Source of the DNA: Natrinema caseinilyticum
GTDB taxonomy: Archaea; Halobacteriota; Halobacteria; Halobacteriales; Natrialbaceae
DNA length: 64,000 nt
NCBI RefSeq assembly: GCF_024227435.1
Contig: NZ_CP100445.1
Location: forward strand, 1,919,369-1,983,368
Reading direction: 5' to 3'
The position numbers and the translations under genes are program-made. The notes under the pieces are model-generated. The model was not told the origin of the DNA and made no database searches. It saw only the letters and a program-made list of their open reading frames with translations. The stretch's first letter is position 1; every line of letters begins with the position of its first letter. Below are positions 8,465 through 17,520 of the stretch, in pieces.

Positions 8465-10306
8465 ATGGACTACGGCTCCCTCGCTGTCGTCTCGCCTCCC
8501 GAAATATACGGCTCGGAACTCCTCACGTGGGTGCTCCTCGGTCTCTTGGGCTACTGGGTCGCCGTCATCGCGCTCCAGAACAGCGGCCGGTTGCCGGACT
8601 ACGTCGGAACACAGGGACCGATCCTGACCTTCCACACGAAACGCGGACGGGAGTTGCTCGATAGGCTCGCCCGCCCAAAGCGGTTCTGGCGAGCGTGGTC
8701 GAACGTTGGCGTCGGTATCGCCCTGGTCGTGATGGTGGGAATGTTCCTGTTTCTCCTCCAGGCGGCAATGACGATGCTCTCCTCGCCGCAGCCGGCGACC
8801 TCGGCGGTTCGGCAACCGCGCAACGTCCTCGTCATCCCGGGAATCAACGACTTCCTCCCGCTTTCGGCGACGCCCGGAATCGTCTTCGGACTGCTCGTCG
8901 GGCTCGTCGTCCACGAGGGCGGACACGGGCTGCTCTGTCGCGTCGAAGACATCGACATCGACTCGATGGGAATCGCGATGCTCGCCGTGCTCCCCATCGG
9001 GGCGTTCGTCGAACCCGACCAGGAGAGCAGCAAATCGGCTTCTCGAGGGGGCCAGACGCGGATGTTCGCCGCGGGCGTCACGAACAATTTCGCGGTCACG
9101 CTCCTGGTCTTCGCCCTTCTGTTCGGACCGGTCGTCGGCTCGATCGCCGTCGCACCCGGAGCCGCCGTCGGCGGCGTCGCACCCGACTCACCCGCCGCCG
9201 ATGCCGGAATCGAACCGAACGATCGTATCACCGCGATCAACGGGGCAGCGGTCGCGGGGAACGACGACCTCGCGGACCGGCTCGAGTCGACCGACGGCGA
9301 ACAGGTATCCGTCGAACTCAACGGCGAGCGGACGGTACCGGTCGATCGAGCGCTGCTCGTGACCGCGGCGATGGACGACGGCCCGACGCAACTCTCGGCC
9401 GGCGACAAAGTCCGCGCGGTCGACGGCCAGCGTATCGCGACCGAACGCGGCTTCTTCGCCGCCGTCGGCGACAGCGAACGAGTCACGCTGACGATCGAAC
9501 CAGCGGACGACGGCGAGCCGGTCGAACGCGAGGTCGCGGTCGGCGCCGCGGTCTCGATCGCGGACGGCGAACCGCTCGAGGGGGCGACCGGTCCGACCGA
9601 CGAACCGTTCGTCATCACCCGCTTCGACGGCGAGCGGATTCACGACTACGACGAACTCAGTTCGCTCCTCGAGAACAGCGAACCCGGCCAGGAGGTCACG
9701 GTGGCGGGTTACTTCGGCGACGACCGGGAGCAGTACACGGTAACGCTCGACGCGCACCCGCAGGCCGACAGCGGATTTCTCGGTATCAGGGGATATCAGG
9801 GCGCCTCCGGCGTCACGGTAAGCGACATCGGCGTACAGCTCTATCCGGCGGCGGACTACCTGTCGTTACTCGGCGGTACCGGCGAAACACCGTTCGGGCC
9901 GATCACTGACACGTTCCTCGGCCAGATCGGGGTTGCGCTGTTCCTGCCGATCGTCGGGGTCATCGGCATCTTGCCGTTCAATTTCGCCGGCTTCACGGGC
10001 GGGATTCAAAACTTCTACGAGGTACAGGGCTTCCTCGGCGCACTCGGTGACGGTCCCGTTTTCGTCGTCGCGAACATGTTGTTCTGGACCGGGTGGATCA
10101 ACGTCCAGCTCGGCTTTTTCAACTGCATCCCGGCGTTCCCCCTCGACGGCGGACACATCCTCCGAACCAGCACCGAGGCAGTCATCTCCCGGTTGCCGAT
10201 CAATGCGACCCGCGGGATGGTCCGCGTGGTGACGACGACCGTCGGGGTGACGATGCTCGTGAGCTTCCTCCTGATGCTGTTCGGCCCACAACTGATCGGC
10301 GGATAA
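8465..10306 (+). CDS. site-2 protease (M50) with PDZ domain, RseP-like
   Basis: A 613-aa membrane metalloprotease. HExxH is HEGGH at 150-154 in a hydrophobic helix (GLLVGLVVHEGGHGLLCRV). A lumen-side region at about 228-440 contains one clear PDZ core (GVAPDSPAADAGIEPNDRIT...) and a second PDZ-like repeat (LSAGDKVRAVDGQRI). The C-terminal metal motif is NCIPAFPLDGGHI near 556-568. The N-terminal helix ELLTWVLLGLLGYWVAVIAL precedes a cytosolic loop. It differs clearly from the 385-aa M50 protein at 1679, which has no PDZ. The gene is 65 bases downstream of lysS. The family releases membrane-bound regulators; no sigma-factor type partner is expected in archaea. Confidence 0.93.
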   Translation: MDYGSLAVVSPPEIYGSELLTWVLLGLLGYWVAVIALQNSGRLPDYVGTQGPILTFHTKRGRELLDRLARPKRFWRAWSNVGVGIALVVMVGMFLFLLQAAMTMLSSPQPATSAVRQPRNVLVIPGINDFLPLSATPGIVFGLLVGLVVHEGGHGLLCRVEDIDIDSMGIAMLAVLPIGAFVEPDQESSKSASRGGQTRMFAAGVTNNFAVTLLVFALLFGPVVGSIAVAPGAAVGGVAPDSPAADAGIEPNDRITAINGAAVAGNDDLADRLESTDGEQVSVELNGERTVPVDRALLVTAAMDDGPTQLSAGDKVRAVDGQRIATERGFFAAVGDSERVTLTIEPADDGEPVEREVAVGAAVSIADGEPLEGATGPTDEPFVITRFDGERIHDYDELSSLLENSEPGQEVTVAGYFGDDREQYTVTLDAHPQADSGFLGIRGYQGASGVTVSDIGVQLYPAADYLSLLGGTGETPFGPITDTFLGQIGVALFLPIVGVIGILPFNFAGFTGGIQNFYEVQGFLGALGDGPVFVVANMLFWTGWINVQLGFFNCIPAFPLDGGHILRTSTEAVISRLPINATRGMVRVVTTTVGVTMLVSFLLMLFGPQLIGG

Positions 10307-10340
10307 CGTCGCGGTCGTGTGTATCGGCAGGAAAAGCGAG

Positions 10341-10868
10341 CTACGCCTCGTTCGGATCGATCCCGTGGCGGTCGTAGAACTCCTCGGGCGTCTCCCGGAG
10401 GCGCTCGAATTCGGTGTCGAAATAGTGTTCGTGGTGACGGACGACCTGTTCGACGACCCACCGGCTGAACTCCTCGTCGAATCGCCACTCGCCTTCCATC
10501 TCGCAAATGTCGAAGCGGTCGTCCGTCGAGAAGGCGGCGTATACGTGGAAAAAGCCGAGAATGACGTCGGCGAAATCACTCGCTTTCTCACAACCCCTCT
10601 CGCGGCGGTTCTCGAGCTCTGTATAGCCTCGCTTCGTGAGTTCGAAATATTTCCTGTCGGGTTCGTCCTCGCGTTCGATGCGTGCTGCCCAGCCTTTCTC
10701 CTCGAATTTGTAGAGTATCGGGTACACCGACCCGTAGGACGGCTCCCAGTGACCGCCGCTGATCTCACGGATTTCCTTGAGGATTTCGTAGCCGTACCGC
10801 GGTTTCTCCTCGAGGAGTTCGAGGACGAGATAGGCGATGAGTCCTTTCGGCGGCCCACTTTTCCGCAT
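10341..10868 (-). CDS. PadR family transcriptional regulator
   Basis: A 175-aa winged-helix protein. The PadR signature is plain in residues 1-85: LIAYLVLELLEEKPRYGYEI, then GGHWEPSYGSVYPILYKFEEKGW and RKYFELTKRGYTELENR. The C-terminal half is helical and acidic with an aromatic-rich dimer/ligand part (ILGFFHVYAAFSTDDRF..., WVVEQVVRHHEHYFDTEF). It converges with the PDZ protease gene and its start is 194 bases from the divergent pitA-type gene at 11062, so that gene is the nearest possible target. The inducer is unknown. Confidence 0.92.
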   Translation of the reverse strand: MRKSGPPKGLIAYLVLELLEEKPRYGYEILKEIREISGGHWEPSYGSVYPILYKFEEKGWAARIEREDEPDRKYFELTKRGYTELENRRERGCEKASDFADVILGFFHVYAAFSTDDRFDICEMEGEWRFDEEFSRWVVEQVVRHHEHYFDTEFERLRETPEEFYDRHGIDPNEA

Positions 10869-11061
10869 ATATCTCGTGGATAAAACGGGCGACGGTAAAG
10901 GGTTTCGGACATCGGTTGAATCGGCAGGGTAACCGCCGCGTGTGGCGGCCCGAATCGGGTCGCGTGCAGGCGGGACGCGACAGTCGGATCGCCAGCAGTA
11001 CCGCCCGGGGGCATCGAGTCGAAACCCGGCCCTTCTTAGCCTCGCCTGTCCAACCCCCGCT

Positions 11062-12555
11062 ATGGAACGACGGCGACCGCCACAGACCGAAGAGGGCTGG
11101 TACGTTCTGCACGACTTCCGGTCGATCGATTGGGACGCCTGGCGAGCGGCCCCGGAACGGCGACGCTCGCGGGCGATCGAAGACGGAATCGATTACCTCA
11201 CGGCCTGTGAGGGCGTCGACGACGCCGACGAAGGGGAATCCGCGACGTTCGCGGTCCTTGGCCACAAGGCGGACCTGCTCGTCCTCCACTTGCGGCCGAC
11301 GCTTTCCGACATCGACACCCTGGAACGGCGGTTCGAACACACCGCACTCGCCGAGTTTACCGACCGTGCAGACTCCTACCTCTCCGTCACGGAGGTCTCG
11401 GGGTACATGTCCGAGGAGTATTTCGACGAGGACGCGGCGGTCGAAGACACCGGCATCGCGCGGTACATCGAGTCGCGGCTCAAGCCCGACCTCCCGGACA
11501 GCGAATTTCTGTCCTTCTATCCGATGAGCAAGCGTCGCGGTCCCGACCACAACTGGTACGAACTGCCCTTCGACGAGCGCGCCGAGTACCTCTCGAACCA
11601 CGGCGAGATCGGCAAGGACTACGCCGGCCGCGTCACGCAGATCATCTCCGGCAGCGTCGGACTCGACGACTTCGAGTGGGGCATCACCCTGTTCGGCGAC
11701 GATCCGACCGACGTGAAAGAACTCCTCTACGAAATGCGCTTCGATCCCTCGAGTTCCCGCTTCGCCGAATTCGGGCGGTTCCTCTCGGCCCGTCGATTCC
11801 CGCCGGCCGACCTCGGCGCGTTCCTCGCGGGCGAACGAATCCCGCGAGAGGACGACGGGAGCCATCCCCACACCGCCGGCGAATCAGAGGGCCACCATCA
11901 CCACGACAGTGACGGGGCGTCGAGCGGCCACCGCCACCAGGGAGACGACGCCGACGAGGACGAAGCGGACGTCCGCAGCGAACTCGAGGACCTGGGCGTC
12001 TACGCGGGTCAGCCCCACGGCGAGGACGTCCACGCCGTCGTGCTCTACTCCGCTGCCGACGCCGACGAGCTGTTCGAGGAGGTCGACGGTCTGCGCACGA
12101 ATTTCGACCACTACGATACGCACGTGAAGACTGCGGTGTACGAGCCACGAGACGGTGACAGCGAAAGCGCCATCGTCAGCCTCTGGGAAACCGAACGGGC
12201 CGCGAACACGGCCGCCGGGTTCCTCTCCGACCTCCCCGACATCGTCCGGCAGGCGGGCGACGACGAGACGGACTCGTGGGGAACGATGGGAATGTTCTAC
12301 ACCGTCGAGCCGGCTCACCGCGGGGACTTTCTCGGCGTCTTCGAGGACGCGGCCGACCTCCTCGCGGACATGAACGGCCACCGAAAGACGGACCTGCTGG
12401 AAAACCGTGAGGACGAAAACGACATGTTCATCGCCAGCCGCTGGGACTCCCGCGAGGACGCCATGCAGTTCTTCCGAAGCGACGCCTTCTCGGAAACCGT
12501 CGAGTTCGGCCGCGACATCCTCGCTGACCGGCCCCGACACGTCTTCCTGGCGTAA
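11062..12555 (+). CDS. pitA: PitA-type fusion: HemQ/chlorite-dismutase-like domain plus antibiotic-monooxygenase-like domain
   Basis: A 497-aa two-domain protein. Residues 1-255 are the chlorite-dismutase/HemQ fold: SFYPMSKRRGPDHNWYELPF near 152 (the YPMxKRR Tyr is the radical Tyr of coproheme decarboxylases), SNHGEIGKDYAGRVTQI (proximal haem His) and GSVGLDDFEWGITLFGDDP. A His-rich acidic linker follows at about 269-294 (HHHHDSDGASSGHRHQGD). Residues 330-497 are a dimeric alpha-beta-barrel of the ABM type (VVLYSAADADELFEEV..., FIASRWDSREDAMQFF). This architecture is the haloarchaeal PitA described in Haloferax volcanii. The likely role is coproheme decarboxylation to haem b. The His linker may bind metal or haem. 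A PadR gene is divergent. Confidence 0.9.
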   Translation: MERRRPPQTEEGWYVLHDFRSIDWDAWRAAPERRRSRAIEDGIDYLTACEGVDDADEGESATFAVLGHKADLLVLHLRPTLSDIDTLERRFEHTALAEFTDRADSYLSVTEVSGYMSEEYFDEDAAVEDTGIARYIESRLKPDLPDSEFLSFYPMSKRRGPDHNWYELPFDERAEYLSNHGEIGKDYAGRVTQIISGSVGLDDFEWGITLFGDDPTDVKELLYEMRFDPSSSRFAEFGRFLSARRFPPADLGAFLAGERIPREDDGSHPHTAGESEGHHHHDSDGASSGHRHQGDDADEDEADVRSELEDLGVYAGQPHGEDVHAVVLYSAADADELFEEVDGLRTNFDHYDTHVKTAVYEPRDGDSESAIVSLWETERAANTAAGFLSDLPDIVRQAGDDETDSWGTMGMFYTVEPAHRGDFLGVFEDAADLLADMNGHRKTDLLENREDENDMFIASRWDSREDAMQFFRSDAFSETVEFGRDILADRPRHVFLA

Positions 12556-12634
12556 ACGACCCCGGCCTACTCCCTCGACGAAGACGCGCTCCAGTCCTCG
12601 AGGGGGTTCGATGTGCACTCCCCGCTAACGGTCG

Positions 12635-12649
12635 CCAGCAGTTTGCTGG
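12635..12649. repeat. small hairpin in the 181-bp gap after pitA
   Basis: CCAGCA-GTT-TGCTGG, a perfect 6-bp stem with a 3-base loop, lies 80 bases past the pitA stop. No T-run follows. The gap 12556-12736 has no gene I can support; a reverse-strand frame across it has non-haloarchaeal composition. Confidence 0.4.
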
Positions 12650-12736
12650 AGACTCTCGGCGTTGCCCCTCCCACGTCGGAGGCATCACCTCGAACGTTGC
12701 TGTGCACGCGAGGCTGGCTTTTGTCGCCAACCCGAT

Positions 12737-12925
12737 TCAGAGGCGCCCGGACTCGGACGGCTCGTCGTAGAAAAAGTACGCGGCGATACCGGCCAGTCCG
12801 AACGCCAGCGTCACGAACGGCCACTTGCCGGCGTCACGATCGGTCGCGAACGCGTGGACGGTGACGAAGCTCGCGAGGCCGATGTGGGCGGCGATCGTTG
12901 CGACGAGAAACGACTGGAATTCCAT
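12737..12925 (-). CDS. small membrane protein, two transmembrane helices
   Basis: A 62-aa protein: helix 1 is FLVATIAAHIGLASFVTVHAF, then a short charged loop ATDRDAGKWP, then helix 2 FVTLAFGLAGIAAYFFYDEP with an acidic tail. It looks like the small haloarchaeal inner-membrane proteins of unknown role; I cannot name a family. The ATG at 12925 is preferred because a TATA-like ACTATACG stands just upstream and the longer frame upstream is Arg/Pro-rich, although that longer frame does add a weak hydrophobic stretch. Confidence 0.7.
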   Translation of the reverse strand: MEFQSFLVATIAAHIGLASFVTVHAFATDRDAGKWPFVTLAFGLAGIAAYFFYDEPSESGRL

Positions 12926-13155
12926 GGGCCGTATAGTGGATGCGGCGGCGAAAGCCGTTACGAAGGCGACCAGCTGCCCGGCCGTGGGATATCGGTGCCG
13001 TGGCCGGGACGGCAACTCACCGCACTCGCCGTGAGCCGCCTGACTCGAGGGCGGGCAGGCGCGTTATCGGTCGCGAACGCGAGCGAGCCGACGACCGGCG
13101 TGAGGAAACGAACGAAAGGAGGGGCGCTTTTGCTCGACCGTTTACCGAGGGATAA

Positions 13156-13295
13156 CGCGAGCGAGGTACGTAGCGCCTCGTTCGCGATCGGCCGTGGTTC
13201 GAGAGAACAAAGTTCTCTCGTCACTGCGCGGGATCGAAGGTCCCGCGCTGTCGTCGACGCTTCGCGCCGGCTGCAAGCGATTCCGCCGGAATCGC
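13156..13295. repeat. cluster of four hairpins in an intergenic region
   Basis: The 448-bp gap 12926-13373 has no convincing gene. It holds four stem-loops in a row: CGCGAGCGAGG (from 13156) pairing with CCTCGTTCGCG (one mismatch), CGAGAGAAC-AAA-GTTCTCTCG (13200-13220), GCGCGGGA-7-TCCCGCGC (13226-13248) and GCGATTCC-GCC-GGAATCGC (13277-13295). Three of the stems are perfect. Such chains are seen between haloarchaeal genes. They may be remnants of small palindromic elements or parts of a structured transcript. Confidence 0.6.
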
Positions 13296-13373
13296 CCGGT
13301 CAAATAAGCCGTCGGCTCTCTTGAAAATCACGAAAGATGTGGGGTGTCTTTCGAACGACGGCGTAAACGGTCG

Positions 13374-13757
13374 TTAGAAGTCGTGATCCGGGTCGTCCTC
13401 GACTTTTCGTTTCATCGAATCGCGACGGGATTTGGCGTCGCGACCGGTCGCCTCGAGCAGGAAGTCGTTTTTCGCGTCGACGGCTTCGCCGGCGGCCTCG
13501 AGTTCGTCGGGATCGAGTTCGGTCGGGTCGCGTTCGTGGAATTCGACGGCGAGTTTGTCCTTCTTGCCGGAGTACTCGACGGCCCCGACGATGATCTTCT
13601 CGAAAACGGGGTTGTCAGGCTCCTCGATGAGGTAGAGGTCGCTGCCCTTGAATTCCTCGGTCCCCGTGATGGAACCGAAGTACTCCACGATTGTCGCCTC
13701 CATGTCGGGGATCCGTTCCTCGAGATATTCACCGCGACGCATCTTGTACTCCTTCAT
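13374..13757 (-). CDS. conserved haloarchaeal protein, DUF5611-like
   Basis: A 127-aa soluble protein starting MKEYKMRRGEYLEERIPDME, followed by FGSITGTEEFKGSDLYLIEE, PVFEKIIVGAVEYSGKKDKLAVEF and a charged, basic C-terminal tail RRDSMKRKVEDDPDHDF. The order suggests an alpha/beta sandwich with a strand-rich middle. It matches the family I recall as DUF5611, which is widespread in haloarchaea and of unknown function. The ATG at 13757 is the first one before the conserved YKMRRGEYLEERIPDM block. The upstream gap 13758-14082 (325 bp) holds its promoter region, with an AACAC...GTGTT hairpin within 40 bases of the start, and no other gene. Confidence 0.85.
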   Translation of the reverse strand: MKEYKMRRGEYLEERIPDMEATIVEYFGSITGTEEFKGSDLYLIEEPDNPVFEKIIVGAVEYSGKKDKLAVEFHERDPTELDPDELEAAGEAVDAKNDFLLEATGRDAKSRRDSMKRKVEDDPDHDF

Positions 13758-14082
13758 GGGTCGAAAAAACACGGGGGAGTGTTTACCTCTTTTCATAGGC
13801 GACGTTTCGGGTGTCTGATTTATTTCGGGGGACAGAACCGATCGGTATTACGAGCAGGCGGGCGATCACCCGACGGTCGTCAGGGCGGGACGGACCGGCC
13901 GCCGAGGGAGCGGCGACATCGGACAGGGGGCGGATCGCACGCGAAGTGAGAGCGAGTCACCGGCGGACAGCGGGGTGACGCAACCGAGTACCGAAACAGC
14001 GAGAACGATCGGCACTGAAACGGCGAAAACGAGAACGCGTGATCCGCGCTCGGACAGACTCGAGCGAGGCCCTGCGCGACTG

Positions 14083-15111
14083 CTACCGTTCGCGTTCGCT
14101 GAGGTAGCCCTTCCGACACTCGGGACAGATATCGCCTGCGCGCAGCGAGCCACCGTTACCGTCGGCGACGAAGTCACAACGCGGGCAGTAGAATTCGGTC
14201 GGAACGTCGGTGTCGGACGTACTCGCGCTTTCGGTCGGCGTCGGTGCCGATTGTGCCCGTTCGATGCCGGTATCCGGTCCGGACGTGGAATCGGTGTCGG
14301 CGGACGCGTGGCCCTCGGCGACGGGTTCCGCCGTCACCGACCGGGCGTCGGTCGCGGCCGCGGCCGACACGTCAGCGGTGGCATCGACGTCGGCGCTCCC
14401 CGACGGCGAGTCGTTTTCGAGGACGATGGCATCGTCTACGGGTTCGTCCGGGTCGAGGTCGCCGTATCCGGTATCGGAACCGAGCTCGTCCTCGTCCGTG
14501 TCTGGCCACTCGGCTGGTTCGGACTCCGCACCGATCGGCGGCCCGACGTCGTCCGAGTCGGGCCATTCGCCGTGATCGCGGTCCCGATCGGGTTCGCGTC
14601 CGTCCTCGAGGATTTCGCCGTCGTCGGTGACGGGATTGCCGTTCTCGTCGGTCGGGAGGTCGAGCTCGTCGTCCGGATCGGCCGTCACAGCCGTCGACGG
14701 CTCCGTTTCCGAGTCGTCCGCGTCGGCGGGCCCAGTATCGCCGGCATCGGCGGTCGCACCGGCCGGGGCGTCCGCGTCGATGATTTCGGCGTCCGCGTCG
14801 ATGATTTCGGCTTCATCGTCGATGATTTCGGCGTCCGCGGTCTCGTCGCTCTGGGCCGTGTCCGTCTCGGCCGTGTCCGTCTCGAGTGTCGATACGTCCG
14901 GATCGGGGTCGTCGGGGAGTGCGTCGGCGTCCGTCTCGGTCGTGAGACTCGTCACTTCGGTGTTCTCGCTGACGACGTGTTTCTCGCCACAGCGGGAACA
15001 CTCTTCGTATTCCTGGACGGTAACGACGACTTCACTGCCCCGTTCTTCACGCTCGCGTTCGACGTCGGGTTCGCCGAAGTCGTGTCCGAGCAGCGAACAT
15101 CGAAGGACCAT
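14083..15111 (-). CDS. acidic protein with terminal zinc ribbons, DUF7093-like
   Basis: A 342-aa protein in three parts. Residues 1-55 are a compact domain starting MVLRCSLLGHDFGEP with a CSRCGEKHVVSE half-ribbon. Residues 56-295 are a very acidic, low-complexity linker rich in Asp, Thr, Ala and Pro, containing in-frame repeats of the seven-residue unit AEIIDAD (coded by 21-bp repeats around 14769-14837). Residues 296-342 form a second ribbon: FYCPRCDFVADGNGGSLRAG then CPECRKGYLSERER. The N-terminus matches the haloarchaeal family I recall as DUF7093. The function is unknown; two ribbons joined by a flexible acidic tether suggest nucleic-acid or protein bridging. Confidence 0.85.
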   Translation of the reverse strand: MVLRCSLLGHDFGEPDVEREREERGSEVVVTVQEYEECSRCGEKHVVSENTEVTSLTTETDADALPDDPDPDVSTLETDTAETDTAQSDETADAEIIDDEAEIIDADAEIIDADAPAGATADAGDTGPADADDSETEPSTAVTADPDDELDLPTDENGNPVTDDGEILEDGREPDRDRDHGEWPDSDDVGPPIGAESEPAEWPDTDEDELGSDTGYGDLDPDEPVDDAIVLENDSPSGSADVDATADVSAAAATDARSVTAEPVAEGHASADTDSTSGPDTGIERAQSAPTPTESASTSDTDVPTEFYCPRCDFVADGNGGSLRAGDICPECRKGYLSERER

Positions 15112-15989
15112 TGTCCCACCGTACCGAGTCTGTCCATAAAAAACGTACTGGCTGTTCTATCAATATTTACATCTGTCTGACACACCTACAAAATCAAACA
15201 TGTTTGTATAATATTATTTTTCTCTGGCACAAATATAGCCGCCGCCAATGACCACATCGCACCAACCCGTGACGATTCAAACGGCAACTGATAGTATCGC
15301 GGGTGATCCGATGGACAGTCGTCGAGCGAGCGCTCGACCCGTCACCAGCGAACGCGGAACGGGAAAGCGGCGCAAGCGGTCGTCACCGAACGAGTCGGCA
15401 GGAGGAGCCACCCGTCGTTCGGGAGTGTATACGAACCGCGTTTCGAATATCGAGACGGGTCTCGTCTCGAGGGAACGGACGGCCCCTTCCGAGGGAGGAT
15501 CGGAGTCTCGTTAGCGCAGACGAACTCGTCGAGGAGATCGTGAAGTGAGACGACGACGGCTTTCCGGAGGGACTCGTTGGATGTCGGTGCGTCCTCCTCG
15601 ATACGCGGTTCCAACAGTGACACGTGGCCCGTCCCGGGGACCGCGCTCATCCGGTTTCGGCACGGCAGAGAGTAGCGATTCGTCCGCCAGGACGTGGTAT
15701 ACGTCCCGCGTCCGCGGTCCCCGGTCGAAACGGGGAGTGCAGGACCGCTAGCCCCGGCGCCACCGAAAACGGGAGAGGAGAACGGAGACGGAGCGGGTGA
15801 GATATCCGTATCGCTGGACATCCAACGCTGCTGATAAAACGCACGATATATAACCTAACGCACTCTCGTTATCGACTCGTTTCACCGACTGTCGCTGTGA
15901 GCGGTGTCCCGGGTCACGGACGCCGGTCGAGAGCGCATCGACTGTCGAACGACAAACGTCAAATCCCAGGTGGTCGAATAAGGACACGG
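15112..15989. other. 878-bp region without a convincing gene
   Basis: The first 140 bases are AT-rich and contain the promoter region of the acidic zinc-ribbon gene. Two open frames exist but both look unlike halophile proteins: an 88-codon plus-strand frame at 15248-15514 (basic, Ser/Arg-rich, preceded by TATA-like AT stretches) and a 159-codon reverse frame at 15342-15821 with a TATATAT box about 27 bases before its ATG. The reverse frame starts plausibly (MSSDTDISPAPSPF) but becomes Arg/Ser-rich. It contains AVPGTGHVSLLE, faintly like an alpha/beta-hydrolase end, so a decayed gene is possible. Confidence 0.35.
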
Positions 15990-16286
15990 ATGAGAGCAAA
16001 GCGGGAGTACCGGAACCGAGAGGGGACGGAGGTGGCGGTACTCGACGCGCTGGTCGATCGCGCCGACGACGGAATGACCGTCTTCGAACTCCGGGCGGCC
16101 GTCGAGGTCGACATCGACGAACTCGAAGAGGCCCTGTCGACGCTCAAAGAAGACGACCTGATCGTCGTCGATCCCGGCAACGAGACGGTGATCAAACCCG
16201 ACGAGCGGGTCGTACCGGAGCAACCGACCGACGAGAACGACGAGCAATCGATCCTGGACTGGGTCCGCGAACGGCTGCCTTTTTGA
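15990..16286 (+). CDS. small winged-helix-like haloarchaeal protein, DUF6432-like
   Basis: A 98-aa acidic protein, MRAKREYRNREGTEVAVLDA onward. Residues 10-75 read as a winged helix-turn-helix: TEVAVLDALVDRADDGMTVFELR (helices 1-2), VDIDELEEALSTLKEDDLIV (recognition helix and turn), VDPGNETVIKPDERV (wing). The tail is DWVRERLPF. It matches the haloarchaeal family I know as DUF6432. It lies 39 bases upstream of the YgfZ-like gene on the same strand and is probably co-transcribed with it. Its target is unknown. Confidence 0.85.
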   Translation: MRAKREYRNREGTEVAVLDALVDRADDGMTVFELRAAVEVDIDELEEALSTLKEDDLIVVDPGNETVIKPDERVVPEQPTDENDEQSILDWVRERLPF

Positions 16287-16325
16287 ATCGAAACGCCTGA
16301 GAACCCCAGGCCCAAGGGTATATCT

Positions 16326-17417
16326 ATGAGCGTCATCGAGTCCGTCCACGCGGACCAGGGGGCCACGTTCGGCGAGCGCGCCGGCAAAACGATCGTCGAA
16401 CACTACGGTCGGCCGGAACGGACCCACCGCGCCGTTCGCAACGGCGTCGGTCTGCTCGAAATGGCGTACGGCGTCGTCGTCATCGAGGGAGACGACCGCC
16501 TCGAGTACGTCGACAACGTCGTGTCGAATCGGGTTCCGGCGACGGACGGACGGGGATGTTACGCGCTCGTCCTCGATCCACAGGGCGGGATCGAAGTCGA
16601 ACTGTACGTTTACAACGCGGGCGAACGGCTCCTCCTCTTTACGCAGCCCGAATCCGCAGCGGCGCTCGCCGAGGAGTGGTCGGAGAAGGTGTTCATTCAG
16701 GACGTCGACATCCGCGTCGCGACGGACGACTACGGGGTCTTCGGCGTCCACGGTCCGCAGGCGACCGAGAAGATCGCGAGCGTCTTAAACGGCGCCGCCT
16801 CGCCCGACGAACGCTACTCGTTCGTTCGCGGGACGATGGGCGACGAAGGCGTCACCGTCATCCGCACCGGCGCCCTGACCGGCGAGGAAAGTTACGACGT
16901 GATCTGCGCCGCTGCGGACGCCGAGGCGGTGTACAACACGCTCCTCACGCAGGGGCTGAACGCTGCGCCCTTCGGCTATCGAACCTTCGAGAGTCTCGCG
17001 CTCGAGGCCGGCACGCCCCTCTTTCGGACCGAACTCGAGGGGACGCTCCCGAACGTCCTCGGACTGCGCAACGCGCTCGACTTCGAGAAGGGCTGTTACG
17101 TCGGGCAGGAAGTCGTCTCTCGCGTCGAGAATCGCGGCCAGCCAAGCCGCCGACTCGTCGGGCTGGCGATCGATGGAACTGCAGTTCCCGACGGGGGCGC
17201 GGCCGTCTTCGACGGCGACGCATCGGTCGGCGAGGTGACTCGCGCCGGCGAGAGCCCGCTCCGAGAGGAGGTCATCGCGCTCGCGCTCGTCGACTACGGC
17301 CTCGAGAGCGAGGAGCTCACGGTCCGGGTCGACGGTGACGAAGTGGCCGCGACCCGGACTGCGCTGCCGTTCGTCGAGGGATCGGACCGGTCGGATCGAC
17401 TTCCCGAGTACCAGTAA
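16326..17417 (+). CDS. ygfZ: YgfZ/GcvT-domain folate-binding protein
   Basis: A 363-aa member of the GcvT (glycine-cleavage T) fold, of the YgfZ/IBA57 branch rather than a true aminomethyltransferase. The YgfZ signature K-G-C-Y-x-G-Q-E is present as FEKGCYVGQEVVSRVENRGQ near residues 256-275. Other parts are ERTHRAVRNGVGLLEMAYG, VSNRVPATDGRGCYALVLDPQGGI, GVFGVHGPQATEKI and a C-terminal barrel RRLVGLAIDG. YgfZ proteins bind tetrahydrofolate and support Fe-S cluster repair or maturation. No gcvH/P neighbours are present, which agrees with that reading. Haloarchaeal annotation often calls it aminomethyltransferase. Confidence 0.88.
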   Translation: MSVIESVHADQGATFGERAGKTIVEHYGRPERTHRAVRNGVGLLEMAYGVVVIEGDDRLEYVDNVVSNRVPATDGRGCYALVLDPQGGIEVELYVYNAGERLLLFTQPESAAALAEEWSEKVFIQDVDIRVATDDYGVFGVHGPQATEKIASVLNGAASPDERYSFVRGTMGDEGVTVIRTGALTGEESYDVICAAADAEAVYNTLLTQGLNAAPFGYRTFESLALEAGTPLFRTELEGTLPNVLGLRNALDFEKGCYVGQEVVSRVENRGQPSRRLVGLAIDGTAVPDGGAAVFDGDASVGEVTRAGESPLREEVIALALVDYGLESEELTVRVDGDEVAATRTALPFVEGSDRSDRLPEYQ

Positions 17418-17520
17418 CCGGGCCGTCTCGACTCGGCACCGAAAGGCGGCGACGAGCCGTAGAAGACCGAGCGTACGGGGGCAAGCGCATCTGGAAGCTA
17501 TCTTTAAACAGCGAGAGAAT

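Noticed and set aside
12556-12736. Possible gene between pitA and the small membrane protein
   Set aside because: Frames on both strands are short and of non-haloarchaeal composition; only a small hairpin is supported.
14761-14840. Regular repeats resembling a CRISPR array
   Set aside because: The units are adjacent 21-bp in-frame codon repeats without spacers, coding AEIIDAD.
15342-15821. 159-codon reverse frame with a TATATAT box 27 bases before its ATG
   Set aside because: The promoter-like site is good, but the product is basic and Ser/Arg-rich with no family likeness; kept only as a note in the region entry.
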